Assembly: GCA_013205565.1 (NCBI GenBank)
Contig: JABMMM010000064.1
Coordinates: forward strand, 1 to 32,290
Direction: 5' to 3'
Source: Alcaligenaceae bacterium
GTDB lineage: Bacteria > Pseudomonadota > Gammaproteobacteria > Burkholderiales > Burkholderiaceae_B
DNA length: 32,290 nucleotides
Shown: positions 16,944 to 25,515 of the stretch, piece by piece
Position numbering within the stretch: the first letter of the stretch is position 1
How the letters are laid out: each line of letters begins with the position of its first letter
Translations under genes and position numbers: made by a program
The notes under the pieces: generated by a model
Told to the model about the DNA's origin: nothing
The model's input: the letters and a program-made list of their open reading frames with translations, nothing else
Databases searched by the model: none

Positions 16944-18311
16944 ATGCCGATCTCGATGCTTGAGTCTTCAATCTTTAAAGACATGTTTGGTACCGCCGCG
17001 ATGCGCGCGGTCTTTGACGACGCTGCGACGGTATACCGCTACACCGAAACTGAAATTGCCCTGGCTAAAGTACAAGGCAAACTTGGTGTGATCCCGGCGC
17101 GGTCGGCTGAAGTGATTGCGCAACTGGCAGATTCGACCAAACTTGACATGGTTGAGCTCAAACGTGAGACCGAGATCGTGGGATACCCAATTTTGCCGCT
17201 GGTGCATCAGCTAGCAAAAATGTGTGGTCCCGACGGTGAATATTTGCATTGGGGTGCGACCACTCAAGACATTATGGATACAGCCACCGTCTTGCAAGTC
17301 CGTGCGGCCCTGCAAATCATTGAAACCGATCTGAACGAGCTCGATCAAATCCTCGATGCCTTAGCTGCGCAATACCGCGATGCGCCGATGGCGGGACGCA
17401 CGCATCTGCAACACGCCTTGCCGATTACGTTTGGCTATAAGGTTGCGGTTTGGCTGCTGATGGTCAGACGCCATCGCGAAAGACTCGTACAACTTAAGCC
17501 TCGCGTGCTGGTCGGTCAGTTTGGCGGCGCGGCGGGTACGCTCGCTTCGTTGGGCACTCAAGGGCTTGCCGTGCATGCTGCATTAATGAAAGAGTTAGCA
17601 CTTGAAGCGGCCCCCGTGACCTGGCACGTGGCGCGTGACGGCTTGACTGAGGCGATTCAATTTTTGGCGCTTGTGACGGGGTCTTTAGGAAAAATCGCGC
17701 TCGATATTATGCTGATGATGACCAACGAACTCGGCGAGGCGTTCGAGCCTTTTGTCAAAGGCCGCGGAGCCTCGAGCACGATGCCGCAAAAACGTAATCC
17801 GATTTCGTGTGAGCTGATGCTAAGTGCTTCAAAGGCTGTGCGCCAGCACGCGGGCTTGGCGCTTGACGCCATGGTGCAAGACTTTGAGCGCGCGACGGGC
17901 CCTTGGCATATTGAATGGGCGGCCATCCCCGAATCCTTTATTCTGACTGCGGGTGCCCTGCATCAAGCCAAGTTTATGTTGAGTGGTCTAGAAGTCGACA
18001 CCGCCCGTATGCTTAAAAATCTTGACTTGTCTGGCGGCCTGATCGTAGCCGAAGCCGTGATGATGGGTTTAGCACCGCATATCGGGCGCCAGACCGCCCA
18101 CGACGTGGTCTATGACGCCTGTCGCGTCGCCTCAACCAAAGGGCTCAAGCTTGCCGAGGTGCTCTACACAGACACAAAAATCACAAGCAAACTAGATCGA
18201 GCAACCATCGATCGCCTGTGCGACCCTGCCAACTACTTGGGTGCTGCACCCGAGATGGTTGATCGTATGCGGGCGTGGTCGACGCTCGAAGTGGCGCAAC
18301 CTCGCGTTTAA
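16944..18311 (+). CDS. Fumarase/aspartase superfamily lyase (PurB/PcaB-like)
   Basis: 455 residues from ATG 16944; ATG 16914 would add ten residues that do not look like the family. The superfamily signature is the mobile catalytic loop, here A276-S-S-T-M-P-Q-K-R-N-P. HWGATTQDIMDTA near residue 95 and GRTHLQHALPITFGYK near residue 150 are the other two conserved regions. The group includes adenylosuccinate lyase, 3-carboxymuconate cycloisomerase and lyases for aspartate-derived compounds; the TTQDIMDTA form fits the PurB/PcaB branch. The housekeeping purB is unlikely given the catabolic setting. It is 46 bp before a class II aldolase, implying sequential cleavage of one substrate. Confidence 0.9.
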   Translation: MPISMLESSIFKDMFGTAAMRAVFDDAATVYRYTETEIALAKVQGKLGVIPARSAEVIAQLADSTKLDMVELKRETEIVGYPILPLVHQLAKMCGPDGEYLHWGATTQDIMDTATVLQVRAALQIIETDLNELDQILDALAAQYRDAPMAGRTHLQHALPITFGYKVAVWLLMVRRHRERLVQLKPRVLVGQFGGAAGTLASLGTQGLAVHAALMKELALEAAPVTWHVARDGLTEAIQFLALVTGSLGKIALDIMLMMTNELGEAFEPFVKGRGASSTMPQKRNPISCELMLSASKAVRQHAGLALDAMVQDFERATGPWHIEWAAIPESFILTAGALHQAKFMLSGLEVDTARMLKNLDLSGGLIVAEAVMMGLAPHIGRQTAHDVVYDACRVASTKGLKLAEVLYTDTKITSKLDRATIDRLCDPANYLGAAPEMVDRMRAWSTLEVAQPRV

Positions 18312-18357
18312 GAAATGGCTGTCTAAATTTGACAAAATTAAAAACTAAGGAGATTTT

Positions 18358-19161
18358 ATGGGAACCGTTTCACCAATCATGATGAGTACGTCAGCAAAAA
18401 TTCCACCTGGGCCGCTTAAAGATCGGGTCAGTGCTGGCGAATGGCAGACGCGGGTTGAGCTGGCTGCGTGTTATCGGCTGGTGGCGCTGTATGGCATGAC
18501 TGACATGATCGCGAATCATATTTCGGCGATGGTGCCTGACGAGCCACAGCACTATTTGATTAATCCCTATGGTTTGCTTTACACAGAGATCACCGCCTCA
18601 AGCTTGATCAAAATTGATATCGACGGAAATATTGTTGATCGACCCAATGAAGACTATGGCATCAATCGTACTGGCTTCGTCATTCACAGCGCGATCCATT
18701 CTGCGCGTCCGGATGCCGCCTGTATTATTCACACCCATACGCGCGCTGGTATGACGGTCTCGACTTTGAAGTGCGGGTTGCTGCCTCTGACGCAAACCGC
18801 CACGCGCTTTGCCAAGGTGGCCTATCACCACTTCGAAGGGATTTCGGTTGATCTGTCTGAACAAGAAAGCTTGCAACGAGACTTGGGTGATGCCGAGGTG
18901 ATGATTTTGCATAACCATGGCTTGCTAGCGCTAGGCCCGTCGATCCCTGAAGCTTTCAATAGTATTTATCGCCTTGAACTCGCCTGTAAGGTGCAAGTCG
19001 ATGCTATGGCGTGTAACGCTGAACTGATTATCCCGTCAGCGGATATTGTGGCCAAGGCAAATACGCAATGGAATCCGAGCGTCACACGTCGCTATGGCAT
19101 TCTTGAATGGCCGGCCATGCTGAGGCAGTTGGATAAGACCGATAATAGTTACAAAGAGTGA
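18358..19161 (+). CDS. Class II aldolase/adducin family protein
   Basis: 267 residues. Expected zinc ligands are visible: the HTHTRAG pair near residue 123 and HNHGLLALG near residue 180. N-terminal CYRLVALYGMTDMIANHIS and the INPYGLLYTEITASSLIKID block match the family (fuculose- and ribulose-phosphate aldolases/epimerases and adducin-like proteins). AAGGAG lies 6 bp before the ATG. This subgroup in proteobacteria is mostly uncharacterised, so the reaction could be an aldol cleavage, an epimerisation or a decarboxylation. It follows the lyase closely and precedes the TAXI receptor by 90 bp. Confidence 0.9.
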   Translation: MGTVSPIMMSTSAKIPPGPLKDRVSAGEWQTRVELAACYRLVALYGMTDMIANHISAMVPDEPQHYLINPYGLLYTEITASSLIKIDIDGNIVDRPNEDYGINRTGFVIHSAIHSARPDAACIIHTHTRAGMTVSTLKCGLLPLTQTATRFAKVAYHHFEGISVDLSEQESLQRDLGDAEVMILHNHGLLALGPSIPEAFNSIYRLELACKVQVDAMACNAELIIPSADIVAKANTQWNPSVTRRYGILEWPAMLRQLDKTDNSYKE

Positions 19162-19207
19162 CCGACTTCACAAAAAAAAGTACAGTCTGTTTTGATGTTC
19201 ATTTTCG

Positions 19208-19232
19208 GCGACGCTACATAGTCGCTTTCTTT
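19208..19232 (+). terminator. Weak hairpin plus T-rich run, possible attenuator
   Basis: GCGAC (19208-19212) pairs with GTCGC (19221-19225) over an 8-base loop and is followed by TTTCTTT. The stem is short, so at most partial termination is likely between the aldolase gene and the TAXI receptor gene. Confidence 0.25.
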
Positions 19233-19251
19233 AACGTTTAGGAACCCAAAG

Positions 19252-20202
19252 ATGAAATTCCTTAAAACTTTAGCGATATCACTTGCCTTTTGTTGCGTTG
19301 GTGTGCAAGCGCAAAACTTATCGATCGCCACGGGCGGCACAGGGGGCGTTTACTATCCCATGGGCGGAGGCTTGGCGGCCGTACTGTCTAAGCACGTCGC
19401 CGGGATGTCTGCCACCGCGGAAGTCACGGGCGGTTCGGTGGATAACTTGAACTTGATCGGCTCAGGTAAGCCCTACATTGCCTTTTCAATGGCTGACGCC
19501 GCAAAAGACGCGCTGGTCGGTGATGGCAAATTCACAGGAAAAAAAGTGGGGCTTAGCACCTTGCTCGTTTTATATCCTAATCGTATGCATGTCGTGACGG
19601 TTGAGGCAAATGGTATTAAAACGATGGCAGATCTTAAAGGAAAGCGCGTCAGTACAGGTTCGCCGGGTAGCGCAACAGAGGTCATGGCGTTTCGCTTGAT
19701 CGAAGCGGCGGGCCTAGATAAAGATAGAGACCTCAAACGCGAACGCTTAGGCGTTTCAGAATCTGTTAACGCAGTAAAAGATCGAAAAATTGATGCCTTT
19801 TTTTGGGTGGGTGGGCTACCAACGGCGGCCGTCACTGACTTGGCCAACAGCCCCAGCATGAAAATTGTTATGGTTGATCATGCGACAGAAGTTCAAGCGA
19901 TGAATAAAAAATACGGCGATCTTTACTTTAAAGATGTGATTCCTCAGGCAACCTATAGCGGCATGACGAAAGATAATCACATCGCCTCGGTGTCGAATAT
20001 TTTGATTTCGAGTTCGAAGCTGAGTAACGACGAAGCCTACAAAATCGTCAAGGCAACGTTCGATCACAAGCCTGAGCTGATTCGTACCCATCAAGAGTAT
20101 GCAACCTTGCAACTAAAGGATCAAAAGCAAGCTGCGACACCGATTCCCTATCACCCCGGGGCAATAAAATACCTCAGCGAACAAGGCATCAAAATCGATT
20201 AG
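19252..20202 (+). CDS. TAXI-type TRAP transporter solute-binding protein
   Basis: 316 residues with a clear signal peptide (KFLKTLAISLAFCCVGVQAQ). LSIATGGTGGVYYPMGGGLA is the TAXI hallmark, and KGKRVSTGSPGSATEVMA with DAFFWVGGLPTAAV are conserved pocket regions. TAXI receptors bind C4-C5 dicarboxylates or glutamate-like acids in the periplasm and deliver them to a fused TRAP permease, which is the next gene. AGGA lies before the ATG. A nearly perfect tandem 15-bp repeat starts at the stop codon (see 20195-20224). Confidence 0.94.
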   Translation: MKFLKTLAISLAFCCVGVQAQNLSIATGGTGGVYYPMGGGLAAVLSKHVAGMSATAEVTGGSVDNLNLIGSGKPYIAFSMADAAKDALVGDGKFTGKKVGLSTLLVLYPNRMHVVTVEANGIKTMADLKGKRVSTGSPGSATEVMAFRLIEAAGLDKDRDLKRERLGVSESVNAVKDRKIDAFFWVGGLPTAAVTDLANSPSMKIVMVDHATEVQAMNKKYGDLYFKDVIPQATYSGMTKDNHIASVSNILISSSKLSNDEAYKIVKATFDHKPELIRTHQEYATLQLKDQKQAATPIPYHPGAIKYLSEQGIKID

Positions 20203-20224
20203 TCCAGCCTCGATTCGTCCAGCC
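20195..20224 (+). repeat. Tandem 15-bp direct repeat over the TAXI gene stop
   Basis: TCGATTAGTCCAGCC (20195-20209) is followed directly by TCGATTCGTCCAGCC (20210-20224), 14 of 15 bases identical. The first copy contains the stop codon of the TAXI gene (20200-20202). It looks like a recent slippage duplication. Confidence 0.8.
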
Positions 20225-20250
20225 GTTAATTAAAGATGATGCGAATTAAC
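20225..20250. promoter_or_regulatory. Perfect 7-bp inverted repeat before the TRAP permease
   Basis: GTTAATT (20225-20231) and AATTAAC (20244-20250) are exact reverse complements separated by 12 bases. This geometry suits a dimeric regulator site two helical turns long, or an RNA hairpin that sets the receptor/permease ratio, which in TRAP operons is usually high. No regulator is assigned. Confidence 0.4.
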
Positions 20251-20286
20251 ACTAAACGAACGTGATTGAATATTTTGGACAAAGAC

Positions 20287-22335
20287 ATGACCCAACCGGC
20301 AGTAGATACAGCCACGCAAAAGCAACTCGACGCCTTTATTAAACAAGAGGAAGGTGATTCGAACGATTATCGTGGCTGGCTCGCGGTGTTTATTACACTA
20401 GTGGCCGTGGGTTTGTCTTTGTTTCATTTGTATGCAGCTTATTCGATCGTGCCCACTCAAGAACTGCGCACGATTCACGTTGGTCTCGTGCTGTTTTTGG
20501 TGTATTTGAGTTTTCCGCTGACGGCGCGTTTTAAAAATAGACTGATGTGGTGGGACATCATCTTTTCAGTCGCCGCGCTCTACATCGTGTATTACATCCT
20601 GTCCGGAGGCGATGACTTCTCCGATCGCAATACCGCCCCGAATCAACTCGACGTTATGGTGGGCGTCGTTTTTATTTTGATGATTCTAGAAGCCGTGCGG
20701 CGTACCAACGGCATGATTTTGGTTCTCGTGACGGGCTCGTTTTTGGCGTACGCGCTTTTGGGTAATTATCTTCCGGCTCCTTGGACACACAAGGGCTACG
20801 AGATTGAGCGCCTAGTTGGCTACATGTATATGACGCTTGAGGGCATCTTTGGGACGGCGGTTGATGTCTCCGCGACTCTGATTATTTTATTTACAATTTT
20901 TGGCGCGTTTTTGCAATTCACTGGCGCCGGTAAATTCTTTATCGACTTTTCGTTCGCAGCCATGGGAGGCAAGTCCTCTGGTGTAGGTCGAACCATTGTG
21001 CTGTCTTCTTTCTTACTAGGTGGCCCCTCAGGGTCTGGAGTTGCCACAACAGTCACAGTGGGCTCGGTTGCGGCCCCAATGCTTGAAAAAGTTGGTTACG
21101 AACGTAATGCCGCTGGTGGGTTATTGGCGGCGGGGGGTTTGGGCGCGATTATTTCACCACCGGTTTTGGGTGCCGCTGCGTTTTTGATTGCTGACTTTTT
21201 AAAGATCTCGTATCTCGACGTCTTACTGATGGCCTGCATTCCAACGATCTTGTTTTATCTTGGCTTGTTTGTGATGGTAGAAATTGACGTACGCAAGTAC
21301 GGCATGAAAAGTATTCATTTTGAGTCTGCCGAGGGCGCTTGGTCGTTAACAAAGAAATACTGGTTTCATTTCTTTTCGTTGATCTCTATCGTCGTCTTTA
21401 TGCTTTACGGTTTTTCACCGGTGATGTCGGTGTTTTGGGCCACAGTCGTTTCGGCAGCCAGCAGCATGTTGCGCCGCGATACTGCAATTGTGTCTTTTGA
21501 CTGGTTAAAAGGTAAAGAGCCTTTTTGGTCAGGTCTGTATCAATCCAACCTAACCAAGGCACTGGCGTCTGGTACGACGGGTGTGTTGGCGATTGCCGTG
21601 ACCTGTGCGGGTGCCGGTCTGATTGTGGGTACTGTGACACTGACCGGTCTCGGATTGAAATTTAGTTCGATTGTGATCGAGTACGCCGGTGGTTCCTTGT
21701 TGCTGACTACGATCTTTACGGCACTGGTCGTGTGGGTGGTGGGTTTGGCTGTGCCTGTCACCGCGTCGTACATCATCTGCGCGGTGATCGCGGCACCGGC
21801 ATTGATTAACCTGGGTGTGCCTGCGTTTGCCGCGCATATGTTTATTTTTTATTATGCGGTGCTTTCTGAAGTATCGCCGCCCACTGCCTTATCGCCCTTT
21901 GCGGCCGCAGCGATCTGTAAAGGCGATCCCTACAAGACGACGCTTCAAACCTGGAAGTACGTCGCGCCCGCTATTTTGGTCCCCTTCATGTTTACGTTAG
22001 ACAAGAGCGGTACCGGCTTACTATTGATGGGGTCAATGAAAGGGCTGATGCAAGCTGACTGGATGCAAATCGCTTGGACGAGTGTCACGGCGGTGGTGGG
22101 CGTCATCTGCCTGGCCGGTGGTTTGCAAGGGTGGTTCATCGAAAAAACAAATGTTTTTGAGCGTGTTGTGATGGTGGTGGCTGGAGTGGCCTTGGCCTAC
22201 CCGTCTGGCTTAACGGATTTGATTGGTTTTATCGGTTTTGCGCTGGTTCTTCTGACGCAATGGTTACGGCATCAAAAACTCAAGCGCGCCAACGATTCGC
22301 CCCTGCAGCATCTGAATTTGCCTGGCGGTCGTTAG
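20287..22335 (+). CDS. TRAP transporter fused permease (small 4TM plus large 12TM subunits)
   Basis: 682 residues from ATG 20287; an in-frame TTG at 20266 is less likely. It is a polytopic inner-membrane protein. The N-terminal third holds the DctQ-like helices; FTIFGAFLQFTGAGKFFIDF, then GGPSGSGVATTVTVGSVAAPMLEKVGY and GLGAIISPPVLGAAAF, mark the DctM-like transport core. The fused form is the usual partner of TAXI receptors. It drives sodium- or proton-coupled uptake of the ligand caught by the upstream TAXI protein. Family membership is certain. Confidence 0.95.
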   Translation: MTQPAVDTATQKQLDAFIKQEEGDSNDYRGWLAVFITLVAVGLSLFHLYAAYSIVPTQELRTIHVGLVLFLVYLSFPLTARFKNRLMWWDIIFSVAALYIVYYILSGGDDFSDRNTAPNQLDVMVGVVFILMILEAVRRTNGMILVLVTGSFLAYALLGNYLPAPWTHKGYEIERLVGYMYMTLEGIFGTAVDVSATLIILFTIFGAFLQFTGAGKFFIDFSFAAMGGKSSGVGRTIVLSSFLLGGPSGSGVATTVTVGSVAAPMLEKVGYERNAAGGLLAAGGLGAIISPPVLGAAAFLIADFLKISYLDVLLMACIPTILFYLGLFVMVEIDVRKYGMKSIHFESAEGAWSLTKKYWFHFFSLISIVVFMLYGFSPVMSVFWATVVSAASSMLRRDTAIVSFDWLKGKEPFWSGLYQSNLTKALASGTTGVLAIAVTCAGAGLIVGTVTLTGLGLKFSSIVIEYAGGSLLLTTIFTALVVWVVGLAVPVTASYIICAVIAAPALINLGVPAFAAHMFIFYYAVLSEVSPPTALSPFAAAAICKGDPYKTTLQTWKYVAPAILVPFMFTLDKSGTGLLLMGSMKGLMQADWMQIAWTSVTAVVGVICLAGGLQGWFIEKTNVFERVVMVVAGVALAYPSGLTDLIGFIGFALVLLTQWLRHQKLKRANDSPLQHLNLPGGR

Positions 22336-22496
22336 GACGTAAGCCCCGAAGCTCGCTTGCCCTGACCTCTGGTTAGGTCACCGCGACTCTCAATTTTAGT
22401 TTGCTGCAAGTGGGCAGCAAACTACAGGTTGACAGTCGCTTTTCTTTTGAGTAAAACTTTGTACGAACAAACTAACCAATCACACTGAGATAGATC
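22336..22496 (+). promoter_or_regulatory. Promoter region with two palindromes before the MaoC operon
   Basis: TTGACA at 22429-22434 and TAAAAC at 22452-22457, 17 bp apart, form a plausible sigma-70 promoter (6/6 and 4/6 matches). Just upstream lie two exact inverted repeats: TGACCT (22363-22368)/AGGTCA (22375-22380), and a 10-bp one, AGTTTGCTGC (22398-22407)/GCAGCAAACT (22414-22423), which ends 5 bp before the -35 box. The second is a good operator or activator-site candidate. It lacks the T-run of a terminator on either strand. The downstream operon contains a GntR gene. Confidence 0.5.
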
Positions 22497-22997
22497 ATGG
22501 AGATCAAAACGGTAGGTCATAAGCGCTATCAGGCAAGCTATGGCCGTTATCTTGAAGACTTTGAGCTCGGTGCAGTTTATGAACATCGTCCGGGTCGCAC
22601 GCTGACCGATGCCGACAATATTCATTTTTCTTTGCTGACGATGAATTTTCATCCCATGCATTGCGATGTGGCCTTTGCCGAAAAAAGCGAATTTGGCAAG
22701 CTCTTGGTGAGCAGCGGCCTGACGTTAGCCATTGTGTTGGGCATGACGGTCAATGACATCAGCGGAAAAGCGGTCGCAAACTTAGGCTGGAAAGAAATTA
22801 ATCTGACTGCGCCAGTCTTTGCCGGCGACACGCTTTACGCTGAAACCGAAGTGCTTGAAGTTCGCGAATCCAAGAGTCGGCCAACGCAAGGTATCGTGAC
22901 GGTTAAAACGCGCGCTTTCAATCAAAATGGCGTTGAGATCATGAACTTCATTCGTTCGGCTCTAATCCCCAAGCGCGGGCATGGCGTGGGTGATTAA
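22497..22997 (+). CDS. MaoC family acyl-CoA hydratase/dehydratase
   Basis: 166 residues, one hot-dog domain. RTLTDADNIHFSLLTMNFHPMHCD matches the hydratase-2 motif region. In PhaJ the catalytic pair is Asp and His in a DxNPxH pattern; here the aligned residues are N50-F-H52-P-M-H55, so Asp is replaced by Asn while His is kept. From memory this LTMN form is typical of the subgroup including mesaconyl- and itaconyl-CoA hydratases. It would add or remove water at a CoA ester made by the neighbouring acyl-CoA dehydrogenase and CoA transferase. The start has only a weak GAG ribosome site. It is first in a downstream operon-like run. Confidence 0.88.
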   Translation: MEIKTVGHKRYQASYGRYLEDFELGAVYEHRPGRTLTDADNIHFSLLTMNFHPMHCDVAFAEKSEFGKLLVSSGLTLAIVLGMTVNDISGKAVANLGWKEINLTAPVFAGDTLYAETEVLEVRESKSRPTQGIVTVKTRAFNQNGVEIMNFIRSALIPKRGHGVGD

Positions 22998-23036
22998 GGT
23001 GCCGTCTCGTTGCAAATAACAACCAAGAGAAAAATA

Positions 23037-24014
23037 ATGAAAATGCTTAAACGATTCACTCTAGTCCTCAGCGCACTAATTTTGTCTCTCATCGCGCAGT
23101 CCGGTTTTGCACAATATCCAGAGAGCCCGGTAAAAATGATTGTCGGATTTCCACCGGGGCAAGCCACTGATTTAGTGGCTCGCTATATGGCGCAAAAGTT
23201 TGCCGAGAATATTCCTGGCTCAAGTTTTATTGTCGATAACCGCGCCGGTGCCTCGGGAATTTTAGGCAGTCGAATTGTCGCAGGTGCAACGCCCGACGGC
23301 TTAACGCTGATGATGGGTTCAAGCGCCACTCTTGCTGTGAATCCAGCGCTATACAAAGACTTGCCCTATGACGTCTTGCGAGATTTCGCCCCAATCAGTC
23401 TGATCGCAATCGTGCCTCAGTATTTAGTGGTCAATCCTGACTTGCCAGTCAAGAATATCAAAGACCTTGTTGAGCTAGCTAAAAAAAGCCCGGGTCAAAT
23501 TAACTATGGTTCGGGCGGCAGCGGTGTCACCAACCATCTAATTATGGAACTCTTCAAGCAGGCCGCTGGTATCGATATGACGCATGTGCCCTATAAGGGC
23601 GGGCCTGCGGCGCTGACTGATTTAATGGCGGGTCGTATTTCGGCTATGTTTGAAACCGGACCGGGCGCCATCCCACTTATGCAGTCGGGGCGCTTGCGCG
23701 CCATTGCAGTATCTAGTGCTCAGCGCGCCGCGGCCACACCAGACATCCCAACGGTTGCTGAGGCCGGCTACCCTGCATTTCAGGCGGTTGCGTGGATTGG
23801 CTTAGTGGCGCCGGCCAAAACGCCCGAACACGTGATTAAAAAACTGTCGGAGATCTCAATGAGAGCTTTGCGCGAAAAAGAATTTGCAGCAAAGCTTGCG
23901 GCCTTAGGTGCGGTGCCCGTGGGTAACACGCCGGGCGAGTTCCGCAGCTTCATCGAACAAGAACTTAAACGCTGGGAGGTGGCAGTGAAGCTTTCTGGCG
24001 CCAAAGTTGATTAA
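23037..24014 (+). CDS. Bug-family (TctC-like) periplasmic binding protein 3
   Basis: 325 residues from ATG 23037, preceded by AAGAGA; an in-frame TTG at 23010 is rejected. The signal peptide MKMLKRFTLVLSALILSLIA is followed by cleavage near SGFAQ-YPESP. MIVGFPPGQATDLVARYMA, VDNRAGASGILGSRIVA and VPYKGGPAALTDLMAGRI are Bug hallmarks. It is the third orphan Bug in the window, lying 12 bp before the MmgE/PrpD gene, so its ligand is probably the acid handled by that operon. Confidence 0.93.
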   Translation: MKMLKRFTLVLSALILSLIAQSGFAQYPESPVKMIVGFPPGQATDLVARYMAQKFAENIPGSSFIVDNRAGASGILGSRIVAGATPDGLTLMMGSSATLAVNPALYKDLPYDVLRDFAPISLIAIVPQYLVVNPDLPVKNIKDLVELAKKSPGQINYGSGGSGVTNHLIMELFKQAAGIDMTHVPYKGGPAALTDLMAGRISAMFETGPGAIPLMQSGRLRAIAVSSAQRAAATPDIPTVAEAGYPAFQAVAWIGLVAPAKTPEHVIKKLSEISMRALREKEFAAKLAALGAVPVGNTPGEFRSFIEQELKRWEVAVKLSGAKVD

Positions 24015-24026
24015 CAAGAGAACATC

Positions 24027-25436
24027 ATGACGACACCAGTACCGACTACGCCCGAAGTGGGTCAAGCGATCTCAGAGCAGCTTGCTGCGTTTGCCGTCAA
24101 TTTTAAAACGGACGATATTCCGCAAGAGGTTAAAGAGCGCGCTAAGTTATTGATGCTCGATGCGTTTGGTATCGCCTTGGCCTCTCACGGCTATGATTTT
24201 TCTAAACGTGCGATGGGCGCGATTACAGAATTGAACTCGGGTGGCCGTTCAGTTGTGCTCGGTTCAGAGAAACGCTTAGACCTTCGAAATTCAATCCTGA
24301 TGAATGGCATTTTGATTCACGGCTTGGATTATGACGATACCCACGCACAAGGTGTCATCCACACCACTACTTCAACCCTACCCACGGCACTTGCCTTGGC
24401 GGCGCACCATAACAAAACAGGGGCTGAACTATTAACAGCCTTTGTTCTGGGTGTTGAAATCGCAGCGCGACTCGGTTCGGTCGCGAAGGGTGGATTTCAT
24501 CAGATTGGATTTCATCCAACAGGCTTGGTTGGTACCTTCGGCTGTACGATGGTCGCAGGCTGGCTGCTTGGGCTGAACGCCGCTCAGTATGTCGATGCTC
24601 AAGGTTTGGCTTTGTCGGTCGCCTCGGGCAGCTTAGAGTTTTTGAATGACGGCGCCTGGAACAAACGTATGCATCCAGGCTGGGCCGGGTATGCAGGAGT
24701 CACTGCGGCAACGATGGGGCGGCACGGTTACGTCGGCACGCGGCTGGCCTATGAAGGGCGGTTTGGACTGTATGCCAGCCATCTGGCTGGACGTGACGAT
24801 TACGACTTAAGCATGGCGACGCAAGATCTTGGTCGAGTTTGGGAGCTTGACCGCGTGTCGGTTAAACCTCTGCCTGCGTGCCACTTTACCCACGCGGGGG
24901 TGGACGCCGCCACACGTATCTATGAGCAAGGCGTTCGCGCGGACCAAATCAAACGCATTGAGGTGCTGGTGCCAGCAGAAGTGGTCAAGACAGTGTGCGA
25001 GCCTGAACAGGCAAAACGCAAACCGGCTAATTCTTACGAGGCGCAGTTCAGCATACCGTATCTGGTCGGCACCGCTCTGTTAAAAGGCCGGTTAACGCTC
25101 GATGATATCGACGAGCCTGCTCTATCTGATCCAAAGGTCTTGGCGCTTGCCGCGATTACCCAATATTCGGTTGATCCCGCCAGCCGGTTCCCAAAATACT
25201 TTGATGGCGAGGTGATCGTCGAACTCAAAGACGGTCGTGTGATTCGCGAACGTGAAGCGATGAACCGAGGCTCGGTTGACCGCCCGTTGACGGCGCAAGA
25301 CATTATGACTAAATACCGCGATAACGCAGCCCGACAGGTCTCGGCCACTCGTAGCCTTGAAATTGAAGAGCAGGTTTTGAATCTTGAAAAATGCTCGGCG
25401 CGCGACCTCGCGCAATGCTTGGGACGCAGCCAGTGA
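24027..25436 (+). CDS. MmgE/PrpD family protein
   Basis: 469 residues. The conserved HGLDYDDTHAQGVIHTTTS block holds D101, D103, D104, T105 and H106; FHPTGLVGTFG and KRMHPGWAG are the other two family signatures. Known members include 2-methylcitrate dehydratase PrpD and cis-aconitate decarboxylase; Bug-linked members in Burkholderiales are mostly uncharacterised and act on tricarboxylate-like acids. AAGAGA lies before the ATG. It sits between a Bug receptor and an acyl-CoA dehydrogenase. The methylcitrate genes prpB and prpC are not in the window, so a propionate role is unlikely. Confidence 0.93.
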   Translation: MTTPVPTTPEVGQAISEQLAAFAVNFKTDDIPQEVKERAKLLMLDAFGIALASHGYDFSKRAMGAITELNSGGRSVVLGSEKRLDLRNSILMNGILIHGLDYDDTHAQGVIHTTTSTLPTALALAAHHNKTGAELLTAFVLGVEIAARLGSVAKGGFHQIGFHPTGLVGTFGCTMVAGWLLGLNAAQYVDAQGLALSVASGSLEFLNDGAWNKRMHPGWAGYAGVTAATMGRHGYVGTRLAYEGRFGLYASHLAGRDDYDLSMATQDLGRVWELDRVSVKPLPACHFTHAGVDAATRIYEQGVRADQIKRIEVLVPAEVVKTVCEPEQAKRKPANSYEAQFSIPYLVGTALLKGRLTLDDIDEPALSDPKVLALAAITQYSVDPASRFPKYFDGEVIVELKDGRVIREREAMNRGSVDRPLTAQDIMTKYRDNAARQVSATRSLEIEEQVLNLEKCSARDLAQCLGRSQ

Positions 25437-25515
25437 GCTGACGCTCTTGAGGGGCGAAAGTGTATTTAACAGAGTTTCATGAGAATTTTTTAGCGCAGCA
25501 CCGGAGATTATAAAA

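Noticed and set aside
22398-22423. Rho-independent terminator after the TRAP permease
   Set aside because: The 10-bp stem is perfect but no T-run follows on either strand; an operator or other hairpin role is more likely.
24027-25436. Methylcitrate-cycle PrpD
   Set aside because: No prpB or prpC neighbours; the Bug, acyl-CoA dehydrogenase and CoA transferase context points to another acid.
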